Positions 4,580 through 10,942 of a stretch of DNA of 10,942 nucleotides are shown here, piece after piece. How positions within the stretch are numbered: the stretch's first letter is position 1; each line of letters begins with the position of its first letter. Both the position numbers and the translations under genes were made by a program. Origin of the DNA: Intestinibacter sp. (lineage in GTDB: Bacteria; Bacillota; Clostridia; Peptostreptococcales; Peptostreptococcaceae); contig NZ_JALEXO010000325.1 of NCBI RefSeq assembly GCF_022780145.1, positions 1 through 10,942 of the forward strand. Direction: 5' to 3'. The notes under the pieces are model-generated. The model was not told the origin of the DNA, did no database searches, and saw nothing but the letters and a program-made list of their open reading frames with translations.

Positions 4580-6793
4580 TTATAAAATTTCATCATTTTC
4601 ATCAAAAATTATCATGTTAATACTTATTATTATAATAGGAATTAATATATAAATAGCTGCTGTTGAAGCTGCTACTATACCCGAATCATTTACCAATAAT
4701 GTAACTATACAGCCTACAAAAGAAGCCATAAATCCTTTAAAGATCATAGGATATTTATCGTGTATTCTCTTGAAATATCCAGATGGCTTAAATATAAGCA
4801 CTCCAATTATAATTATACTCACAATAAGTATATTTACCCATACACTAGATCTAGCCAATTTTAAATTCATTTGTATTTTTCTTCCAAATGTATTAAATAT
4901 GGCAGCTGGACCCTCTTGTATTATTTGGTTTGTAAATACTGATAAATGTGATTCACTTCCCATAATAAAATCTAATCCTGCAAATGCTACAACTAATAAT
5001 ACTGCAGCCACACCTATTAAAACAATTTTCTTAAAATCTAACTTTATATCAAACATCAACAGTATAAATAATAAATAAGCTACACATTCTGATATAGCAC
5101 CGCCGACATTTGCACCCATAGAAGGCATTGCACTAGTTACTAAAATAACTAATGATAATACGACGGCAAGCCATTTTGGTATTTTTTTGTAATTTAATAA
5201 AACAGCCAATGCAAATATAGCACTTGCTATAGTTACACCTTCGTATTCATTACCTACACCGTAATATCTAGCGCCATTTATTGCATCATAGCTCATTATA
5301 CAGCCCTTCATAAGAGGTGTGCCTAATATACAGTCTACTATTATAAGACCTATTGTAAGCATCGCATAAAATCCCATTTGTTTTAAATCATCGTGCTTAA
5401 ACAATTTATGACCTATTAAGTAATAAATAATTGTCACAATCAGTACTCCAATTACTAAACCTGTTTGCGTTTTAAAATTTAGTACAGGAGCTGTTAAAAA
5501 TGCCAATGGCATTATAAGGCCTAATTTTATAAATTCTTTTAAAACTTTAAATATTTGTTCTCTTCCAAATCCCTTTTCTTTTTTAGGTATTTTTTCTTTA
5601 AATAGTAAAGCTACCATGGCAATAACCCAAGATGCAGAAACTATACCTACAAATGTATTTACAACTGTAGCCCTTATACTATTTACAGAAACTATTCTTT
5701 GGTATTCATTTAAAAGCTTTTCTATATTATTTTCATCTTGAACATTTTTAAATGCTTTACCTATCATTAATTCATTTTTTAATCCAAATTGATTTAAAAT
5801 ATCTACACCTATATCAATATTACTTACTATTCCACTTTCTCTTGTTGTTGAAGACTCTAAAAGTCCATATCCTTCTTTTTGGAATTTTATAACCGGTGAT
5901 AATCTTCTCTTATTTAAATAATCTAAATCACTTTCAAATTCACTTGTTATATAGATAGTATCATTTTCTCCTACCATATTGAATACTTCTGTCAGATATC
6001 CGTCTACCCTTTGATATATTCTATTTTTCATAGATTCATAGGTATTTTCATTTAGAAGCTTTCTGTACTGGTCTAATCTGTACGTATCACCAAGCTCTAC
6101 AAAAATAGCATCGCTACTTTCGTAGTATTTTTTTGTCTCTGATTTTAATTTTTCGTAATCAGTTGAAATTGCATACGGCATCGTATTGTCTTTGATATTT
6201 ATATCATCTACATTCCCAGATTCAACTCTACCGTATTCATCCATGCATATTAATGCTAAATTTCTTATCTTTTTAATTTCTCCGTTTTTTTCTATATCAC
6301 TATTTCCAAGCAAAGCAACCTTTAAATTATTTTCTTTTAATGTAGAACCAAGTATTCCTAAAGTTGCTCCATAGCTTCCATAATCGAGATTTTGATTTAA
6401 ATTTCTATTTATTTTTAAGTTGTTGATTTCTAGTGGTTTGACTCCTGTTACAGATTCAAATTGAACCTTCTCATCTTCATCTAAGCTTTCAAATTTGTTG
6501 TAATCTTCATCTAAAACATTTGCTCTAACACCTGCACCTATACTAGCAAAAGACTTTTGGTCTGTATTTGAACCTCCATCGCCTTTGGTAGTCATAAGAG
6601 CAACATATCCACTATTTTCTGTCTTTTTCTTGATTATAGGTATCTCAAGCAAATTTTCTAAGCTAGTTCTATTTAAACTAATATATATAACCTTTCCGTT
6701 TGAATTTTCAGCTGTATCGGCATATACACTAGATATACAAAAGCTTAAACATACTATTAGTGATAATAAAAAGGATATTAATTTTTTCTTCAT
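4580..6793 (-). CDS. Secreted pseudo-phosphatase-like domain fused to a polytopic membrane protein
   Basis: This is a 737-residue protein of unknown function. A signal peptide or anchor (KKKLISFLLSLIVCLSF, cut near 24-26) leads to an extracytoplasmic domain at about 27-370, followed by about eleven hydrophobic helices (374-398, 421-438, 445-466, 474-494, 520-534, 541-558, 567-583, 588-611, 650-669, 684-700, 708-727). The outer domain follows the alkaline-phosphatase-superfamily layout: a first strand KVIYISLNR (34-42), a late strand DTIYITSEFESD (278-289) where active members carry SDHG, and RLSPVIKF with SNIDIGVDIL (297-304, 325-334). The Asp and His metal ligands are not visible, so catalysis is doubtful. 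The membrane half has conserved-looking GARYYGVGNEYEG (507-519) and LVNDSGIVAAS (700-710). The start has AAGAGGT seven bases upstream. Between ireB and ruvX, a cell-envelope role is plausible but unproven. Confidence 0.85.
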   Translation of the reverse strand: MKKKLISFLLSLIVCLSFCISSVYADTAENSNGKVIYISLNRTSLENLLEIPIIKKKTENSGYVALMTTKGDGGSNTDQKSFASIGAGVRANVLDEDYNKFESLDEDEKVQFESVTGVKPLEINNLKINRNLNQNLDYGSYGATLGILGSTLKENNLKVALLGNSDIEKNGEIKKIRNLALICMDEYGRVESGNVDDINIKDNTMPYAISTDYEKLKSETKKYYESSDAIFVELGDTYRLDQYRKLLNENTYESMKNRIYQRVDGYLTEVFNMVGENDTIYITSEFESDLDYLNKRRLSPVIKFQKEGYGLLESSTTRESGIVSNIDIGVDILNQFGLKNELMIGKAFKNVQDENNIEKLLNEYQRIVSVNSIRATVVNTFVGIVSASWVIAMVALLFKEKIPKKEKGFGREQIFKVLKEFIKLGLIMPLAFLTAPVLNFKTQTGLVIGVLIVTIIYYLIGHKLFKHDDLKQMGFYAMLTIGLIIVDCILGTPLMKGCIMSYDAINGARYYGVGNEYEGVTIASAIFALAVLLNYKKIPKWLAVVLSLVILVTSAMPSMGANVGGAISECVAYLLFILLMFDIKLDFKKIVLIGVAAVLLVVAFAGLDFIMGSESHLSVFTNQIIQEGPAAIFNTFGRKIQMNLKLARSSVWVNILIVSIIIIGVLIFKPSGYFKRIHDKYPMIFKGFMASFVGCIVTLLVNDSGIVAASTAAIYILIPIIIISINMIIFDENDEIL

Positions 6794-6838
6794 TAAGTCG
6801 ACCTCTTTCTATTTTAAACTAGCAAGACAAGAACACTA

Positions 6839-7096
6839 TTATTTAGATAAATAACTTTTTAATAATTCTTTTAATAATTCATCTCTTTCGTATTTTTTAA
6901 TTATAGTTCTCGCATTTCTATTGCTTGTTATATAGCTTGAATCTCCAGAAAGTATATATCCTATGATTTGATCTATTGGATCATAGCGTTTCTTTTCTTC
7001 TAAAGCTTCATAAACGTATTCTAGAGTTTCCCTTATAGTTAATTTACCTTCTGATATTCCTTCAAACTTCATTGTATAATCTAAATTTTTATCCAT
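6839..7096 (-). CDS. ireB: IreB family regulatory protein (UPF0297/DUF965)
   Basis: A small cytoplasmic protein of 85 residues, the normal family length. In Enterococcus faecalis, IreB is phosphorylated by the transmembrane kinase IreK and acts as a negative regulator of cephalosporin resistance. The family core is clear: DPIDQIIGYILSGDSSYI (39-56), then ARTIIKKYERDELLKELLKS (62-81). The start is supported by AGGGGG seven bases upstream of the ATG. It sits between alaS and ruvX, as its relatives do in Gram-positive genomes (yrzL in B. subtilis). Only one threonine (T8) lies near the N-terminus, where the enterococcal protein is phosphorylated on two. The gap to the next gene is 45 bases with no terminator, so the two are probably co-transcribed. 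Family membership is firm; the kinase link here is inferred from homology. Confidence 0.93.
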   Translation of the reverse strand: MDKNLDYTMKFEGISEGKLTIRETLEYVYEALEEKKRYDPIDQIIGYILSGDSSYITSNRNARTIIKKYERDELLKELLKSYLSK

Positions 7097-7123
7097 CTTA
7101 AAGCCCCCTATTAAATTAAAATC

Positions 7124-7152
7124 CCAAAAGCTCTAAAAATTAGAGCCTTTGG
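7124..7152 (-). terminator. Imperfect terminator hairpin between alaS and ireB
   Basis: The arms are CCAAA-x-GCTCTA and TAGAGC-x-TTTGG, with one A/C mismatch and a five-base loop. It begins 15 bases after the alaS stop codon. In the minus direction it is followed only by GATTTTAATTT, a weak U-tract, so partial read-through into ireB is likely. In the plus direction TATTTTTT follows, so it could also stop antisense transcription. Confidence 0.6.
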
Positions 7153-7167
7153 TATTTTTTCAAAGTA

Positions 7168-9807
7168 TTATTTTACTTGGCTTTTTATAACCTCACTAGC
7201 ATAGCTTAGAGCTTCATCTATCTTTGTAGCGTCAGGTGCTCCAGCTTGAGCCATGTTCGGTCTTCCGCCACCTTTTCCACCTGCAATTTTTGCAATTTCT
7301 TTTACTATGTTTCCACTGTGGATTCCTTTTTCTATTACGTCCTTAGTTGCTGTAACTACGAAATTTACTTTAGAATCACTTACATTAGAGATTGCTACTA
7401 CACCGCTTTGTAATTTGTCTCTTAGATTATCTGCCATTTCCTTTAATGAATTCATATCCATTCCTTCAAATTTTGCAGTTACTAAGTTAACTCCATTTAC
7501 TTCTACCTTAGAGTCCATAACCTTATCAGCTGATTGTAGGCTCATTTTAGCTTTTACATCGTGTAATTCTTTTGATAGAGATTTATTTTCTTCTACTAAA
7601 GAATGTGCTTTATTTACTAAATTATCTTCTTTTGTTTTTAAGGCTGTGCAAGCTTCTTCTATTAATTCATCTCTTGAGTTTAAGTATTCGTATACACTTC
7701 TTCCTGTAATAGCTTCTATTCTTCTTACTCCAGCTGCTACTCCACCTTCAGATAATATTTTGAATAATCCTACTTGTGAAGTATTTGTTAGGTGAGTACC
7801 TCCACAAAGTTCCATTGAGTAGTCTCCCATAGTTACAACTCTTACTTCATCGCCGTATTTTTCACCGAATAAAGCCATAGCTCCTTTATCCTTAGCTTCA
7901 TTTATACCCATAACTTCGCAGTTTATATCAAGAGCTTGTAAAATAACGTCATTTACTTTTCTTTCAACTATTTCTAGTTCTTCCTTTGATATTGGTTCAA
8001 AGTGAGTTATATCGAATCTAAGTCTATCTGGAGTTACTAATGAACCTGCTTGGTTAACATGTTCTCCTAAAGTTTCTTTTAAAGCCTTGTGTAGTAAGTG
8101 AGTAGCACTGTGGTTTCTAGCAGATGCCATTCTTAATTCTCTATTTACTAATGATTTTAATTCATCTTGAGTATTTATGCTACCTTTTTTCACAATACCT
8201 ATGTGTTTTATTGTATTATTTGCACCTTTTTTAGTATTTATAACTTCAAATACTGCATTTTCATTTTCTAATATACCTTTATCACCAACTTGACCTCCAC
8301 CTTCTGCATAGAAAGTAGTTTTGTCAAGTACTACTATTGCTTCGTCTCCTTCTTTTATAGTATCGACTACTTCATCGTCTTTAACTAAAGCAGTTACTTT
8401 ACCTACAGTTGTAAGATAGTTGTATCCTTCAAATGTAGATGCTATAGATGAATCTAAAGCAGAAAGTGGATCTTCCTTCCAGCTTTCACCTTCCATATTT
8501 CCTCTAGCGCGTCTAGCTCTTTCTCTTTGTTTGTCCATTTCTTCGTTGAAACCATCTTCATCTAAATCAAATCCAACTTCTTCTAGAATTTCTTTAGTTA
8601 AATCCATTGGGAATCCATAAGTATCATATAATTTAAATACTTTTTCACCAGCTAGTACATTTTGATTATTTGCTTTTAATTCCTCTATATAAGAATTTAA
8701 TATTTCACTACCTTGGTCTATTGTTTCGTTGAATTTTTCTTCTTCTATTTTTATAACTTTTTTGATGTATCCTTCCTTTTCAACAAGTTCTGGATATGCT
8801 TCTCCACTAACTTCTTTAACTACATCGAATAAATTATATAGGTAATCTTCTTTTATTCCTAATAATTTACCGTGACGAGCAGCTCTTCTTAATAATCTTC
8901 TAAGAACATATCCACGACCTTCATTTGATGGAAGTATACCATCAGCTATCATAAAGCTTGTTGCTCTTATATGGTCAGTTATTATTCTTATTGATACGTC
9001 TTTATCGTGGTCTTCACCGTATTTAACGCCTGATATTTTTTCTATTTCGTCTATTATAGCTCTTATAGTATCTACTTCAAATATGTTGTCTACACCTTGC
9101 ATTATGCAGCCCATTCTTTCAAGTCCCATACCAGTATCTATATTTTTATGTTCAAGTGGAGGATAGCTTCCATCTTCTTGTCTATCAAATTGACTGAATA
9201 CTAAATTCCAGAATTCTAAGTATCTATCACAGTCACATCCAGGTTTACAGTCAGGACTTCCACATCCATATTCAGGACCTCTATCGTAGTACATTTCTGA
9301 ACAAGGTCCACATGGTCCTAGACCTATTTCCCAGAAGTTATCATCTTTACCTAATCTTACTATTCTTTCTTCTGGTATGCTTGTATATTTAAGCCATAAA
9401 TCATGAGCTTCATCATCATCTAAATAAACTGTTGCCCATATCTTTTCTTCTGGTATATGTAGATGTTCAGTTACAAATTCCCAAGCCCATTTTATAGCAT
9501 CTTCTTTGAAGTAATCTCCAAATGAGAAGTTACCCATCATTTCAAAGAATGTACCATGTCTAGCAGTTTTACCTACATTTTCTATATCACCAGTTCTTAT
9601 ACATTTTTGAACTGTACTCATTCTGTTTTTTGGTGGAACTTCAACCCCTGAAAAATAATTTTTTATTGGAGCCATCCCTGAGTTTATTAAAAGTAAACTT
9701 TTGTCGTTTTTAGGTATTAAAGAAGAACTTTTACCTATATAATGTCCCTTAGATTCAAAGAAATCTGAGAAAGCTTTTCTTATTTCATTACAACCCATTT
9801 TTTTCAT
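7168..9807 (-). CDS. alaS: Alanyl-tRNA synthetase
   Basis: This cytoplasmic class II synthetase charges tRNA-Ala and hydrolyses mischarged Ser/Gly-tRNA. It is 879 residues, the full family length. The catalytic domain occupies about 1-240, with motif 2 around RHGTFFEMMGNF (84-94) and motif 3 in GRGYVLRRLLRRAARHG (297-313). A cysteine-rich knuckle (CGSPDCKPGCDC, 182-193) is embedded in the catalytic half. The editing domain keeps its zinc ligands: H566 and H570 in HSATH, and C668 and H672 in CGGTH. A helical linker at about 715-765 leads to the C-Ala/DHHA1 domain with the glycine-rich GGKGGGRPNMAQAG (843-856). The start at 9807 is chosen because AGGAGGT (9816-9822) sits 8 bases upstream; a second ATG at 9798 is too far from it. 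Expression is set by the T-box leader. No key residue is missing. Confidence 0.99.
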   Translation of the reverse strand: MKKMGCNEIRKAFSDFFESKGHYIGKSSSLIPKNDKSLLLINSGMAPIKNYFSGVEVPPKNRMSTVQKCIRTGDIENVGKTARHGTFFEMMGNFSFGDYFKEDAIKWAWEFVTEHLHIPEEKIWATVYLDDDEAHDLWLKYTSIPEERIVRLGKDDNFWEIGLGPCGPCSEMYYDRGPEYGCGSPDCKPGCDCDRYLEFWNLVFSQFDRQEDGSYPPLEHKNIDTGMGLERMGCIMQGVDNIFEVDTIRAIIDEIEKISGVKYGEDHDKDVSIRIITDHIRATSFMIADGILPSNEGRGYVLRRLLRRAARHGKLLGIKEDYLYNLFDVVKEVSGEAYPELVEKEGYIKKVIKIEEEKFNETIDQGSEILNSYIEELKANNQNVLAGEKVFKLYDTYGFPMDLTKEILEEVGFDLDEDGFNEEMDKQRERARRARGNMEGESWKEDPLSALDSSIASTFEGYNYLTTVGKVTALVKDDEVVDTIKEGDEAIVVLDKTTFYAEGGGQVGDKGILENENAVFEVINTKKGANNTIKHIGIVKKGSINTQDELKSLVNRELRMASARNHSATHLLHKALKETLGEHVNQAGSLVTPDRLRFDITHFEPISKEELEIVERKVNDVILQALDINCEVMGINEAKDKGAMALFGEKYGDEVRVVTMGDYSMELCGGTHLTNTSQVGLFKILSEGGVAAGVRRIEAITGRSVYEYLNSRDELIEEACTALKTKEDNLVNKAHSLVEENKSLSKELHDVKAKMSLQSADKVMDSKVEVNGVNLVTAKFEGMDMNSLKEMADNLRDKLQSGVVAISNVSDSKVNFVVTATKDVIEKGIHSGNIVKEIAKIAGGKGGGRPNMAQAGAPDATKIDEALSYASEVIKSQVK

Positions 9808-9900
9808 AATTTATTACCTCCTAAATTCTTGAATATCATACAATTAATTAATATTTTTTCATCAGCTAAATTAAGAGAATCTTTATCCATGTATATAATT

Positions 9901-9940
9901 AAAAAACCTCGCACCTATAAATAAATTATAGGGGCGAGGT
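9901..9940 (-). terminator. T-box intrinsic terminator (attenuator)
   Basis: The stem arms are 9906-9920 and 9926-9940, with one A/G mismatch inside and a five-base loop. Six U residues follow (9901-9906). Its 5' arm includes the bases that would pair with the T-box in the antiterminator, so the two structures exclude each other. This is the off state when tRNA-Ala is charged. Confidence 0.93.
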
Positions 9941-10145
9941 GTATTCGCGGTACCACCCTAGTTACCATAAAGTATGGCATCTTCGGAAAACCTTAGCTAT
10001 AACGTAACTACCGGCAATTCATACTAAACTCCGAATTGCTACTCCAAGACTGCTTCAAATATCCTGTACTTAAAGGCTCTCACCAACGCCTCTTCTCTGT
10101 AAAGCCATCGAATATTTTACTATTCCTTTTCGCTGTATTTTAAAT
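9901..10145 (-). promoter_or_regulatory. T-box riboswitch, alanine (GCA) specifier, controlling alaS
   Basis: This is a tRNA-sensing leader. Uncharged tRNA-Ala pairs with a specifier codon and, through its NCCA end, with the T-box, which favours an antiterminator and allows read-through into alaS. Read on the minus strand, Stem I contains AGAGAAGAGGCGTTGGTGAG, with the GNTG-type and AG-bulge elements. The specifier loop reads TTGAAGCAGTCTTGGAG, placing GCA (Ala) at 10051-10053 followed by the usual purine. An inverted repeat CAATTC/GAATTG (10033-10038 and 10015-10020) follows. TAGTTAC (10004-10010) pairs with GTAACTA (9959-9965) to form a long stem just before the T-box. The T-box AGGGTGGTACCGCG is at 9946-9959, and the terminator closes the leader. 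Specifier and downstream gene agree, which supports both calls. Confidence 0.96.
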
Positions 10146-10161
10146 ATTAATTACTAATATT

Positions 10162-10190
10162 AATTTAAATTATAAATTGTATTTTGTCAA
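10162..10190 (-). promoter_or_regulatory. Predicted sigma-A promoter of the alaS T-box leader
   Basis: The -35 box TTGACA (10185-10190) matches consensus fully. It is followed by a 17-base spacer and TAAATT (10162-10167, 4 of 6) as the -10 box, which would start transcription near 10155, just ahead of T-box Stem I. The surrounding sequence is very AT-rich, so the exact -10 is uncertain; a TATAAT nearby is only 10 bases from the -35 and is wrongly spaced. Confidence 0.6.
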
Positions 10191-10242
10191 CAAATATTTT
10201 ATTTTAAAAGCTCTATTTAAAGATTATCAAGTCGAATGCTAT

Positions 10243-10942
10243 CTAAAAGCTACTTTCTATTATGCCTCCTCCGACTACTTTGTCTCCGTCATACATAACT
10301 ACAGACTGTCCTTTTGTTATGGCCCTTTGTGATTCGTCAAATACAATTTTTATCTTGTCCTCTGCGACCTTGTAAACTGTAGCATCTGCTGGTCTTGCAG
10401 AGTATCTTACCTTAGCCTTTACTCTAATAGGCTCTGTTATATCTTCTACTGATATAAGATTTACGTCCTTTGCAATTAAATTGTGTTTGAATAAATCCTC
10501 GTTATCTCCTAATACTACCGTATTATTCTTGGCATTTATATCTATTACGAACATCGGCTTACCAAATGCTATACCCAAGCCCTTACGTTGCCCTATAGTA
10601 TAATTTACGATTCCTTTATGTCTTCCAAGCACCTTACCATTAGTATCTACAAAATTACCTTCTTTTATTCTTTTATTTGAATGTCTTTTTACATAATTTG
10701 CATAGTCGTTGTCTTTTACAAAGCATATCTCTTGGCTATCTGGCTTATTATAAACTCCAAGTCCAAGCTCTTTAGCCATTTCTCTTACTTTATCCTTTTC
10801 ATAATCACCTATTGGAAGTAGTGTATGCTCTAATTGATCTTGAGTCATATTGTATAAAGCGTAAGTTTGGTCTTTTTTGTCTGTAACTGATTTCGTAAGT
10901 AGATATCTGCCTGTTTTTTCATCCTTTTCAATTCTAGCATAG
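10243..10942 (-). CDS. mnmA: tRNA-specific 2-thiouridylase MnmA (5' end outside window)
   Basis: MnmA activates U34 of tRNA-Lys, -Glu and -Gln with ATP and inserts sulfur to make 2-thiouridine, in the cytoplasm, taking sulfur from a cysteine desulfurase relay. The visible part is the C-terminal 232 residues of a protein usually about 360 long. The frame stays open to the window edge, so an internal Met at 10848 is not the start. Family signatures are YARIEKDEKTGRYLL, then TKSVTDKKDQTYALYNMTQ, then LGVYNKPDSQEICFV, which carries the catalytic cysteine, and GRHKGIVNYTIGQRKGLGIA leading into the C-terminal beta-barrel. The N-terminal ATP-binding PP-loop (SGGVDSS type) and the other catalytic Cys lie outside the window. 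It ends with TAG and no convincing terminator follows; the alaS promoter and T-box begin about 50 bases downstream. The identification is secure. Confidence 0.96.
   Translation of the reverse strand, partial: YARIEKDEKTGRYLLTKSVTDKKDQTYALYNMTQDQLEHTLLPIGDYEKDKVREMAKELGLGVYNKPDSQEICFVKDNDYANYVKRHSNKRIKEGNFVDTNGKVLGRHKGIVNYTIGQRKGLGIAFGKPMFVIDINAKNNTVVLGDNEDLFKHNLIAKDVNLISVEDITEPIRVKAKVRYSARPADATVYKVAEDKIKIVFDESQRAITKGQSVVMYDGDKVVGGGIIESSF

Noticed and set aside
4770..6854. Plus-strand frames of 62-102 codons opposite the membrane protein and ireB
   Set aside because: They are shadows of genuine minus-strand genes, with no start signals or family resemblance.
7253..7795. 180-codon plus-strand frame opposite the alaS 3' end
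   Set aside because: It lies wholly within alaS, whose product is complete and conserved here. The translation is low-complexity and unlike any protein I know.
10200..10242. Possible terminator after mnmA (TTTAAA/TTTAAA hairpin)
   Set aside because: The six-pair stem is all A/T with no proper U-run. It is too weak to call in sequence this AT-rich.
1..10942. CRISPR arrays, insertion sequences, tRNA or rRNA genes, prophage
   Set aside because: No regularly spaced repeats, transposase, terminal inverted repeats, cloverleaf sequence or phage-like gene was found on reading both strands.

Overview
The window is AT-rich Firmicutes chromosome, by eye about 30% G+C (not counted). Every convincing gene is on the minus strand, so transcription runs from high to low coordinates. 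The alaS - ireB - ruvX - DUF1292 order is the conserved Gram-positive block (alaS-yrzL-yrrK-yrzB in Bacillus subtilis). The T-box leader, a Fur protein and an RNase J close by, and the low G+C point to a clostridium, most likely of the Peptostreptococcaceae (relatives of Clostridioides). The family assignment is inference.

Layout in transcription order. (1) The window opens inside mnmA (tRNA 2-thiouridylase), whose first third lies beyond position 10942. (2) A 435-base gap holds a sigma-A-like promoter and a complete T-box riboswitch with an alanine GCA specifier and its terminator, controlling alaS. (3) alaS is followed by an imperfect terminator hairpin, then ireB (UPF0297), then a 737-residue membrane protein that ends in a terminator. 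The membrane protein has a secreted domain resembling the alkaline-phosphatase fold without recognisable metal ligands, joined to about eleven membrane helices. (4) ruvX and a DUF1292 gene follow; between them lies a perfect 26-base palindrome. A strong terminator closes the DUF1292 gene.

(5) Next is a self-contained two-gene unit: an ArsR-type repressor with a cysteine cluster at its C-terminus, then a NifX/NifB-like small protein with a His/Cys-rich tail. It has its own promoter, a 30-base near-palindromic operator at the start site, and its own terminator. (6) fur follows with a near-consensus promoter, a possible Fur half-site at the start of transcription and a terminator over its stop codon. 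(7) Last is rnj (RNase J) with its own promoter and terminator. Positions 1-95 beyond that terminator hold no gene I can support.

Most of the window is housekeeping: tRNA charging and modification, RNA turnover, 16S rRNA processing and iron regulation. The parts most worth attention are the arsR-nifX metal cassette, the pseudo-phosphatase membrane protein and the ruvX/DUF1292 palindrome. I found no CRISPR array, insertion sequence, tRNA, rRNA or prophage gene. No wholly new system is demonstrable from sequence alone; the arsR-nifX cassette is the best candidate for an under-described one.
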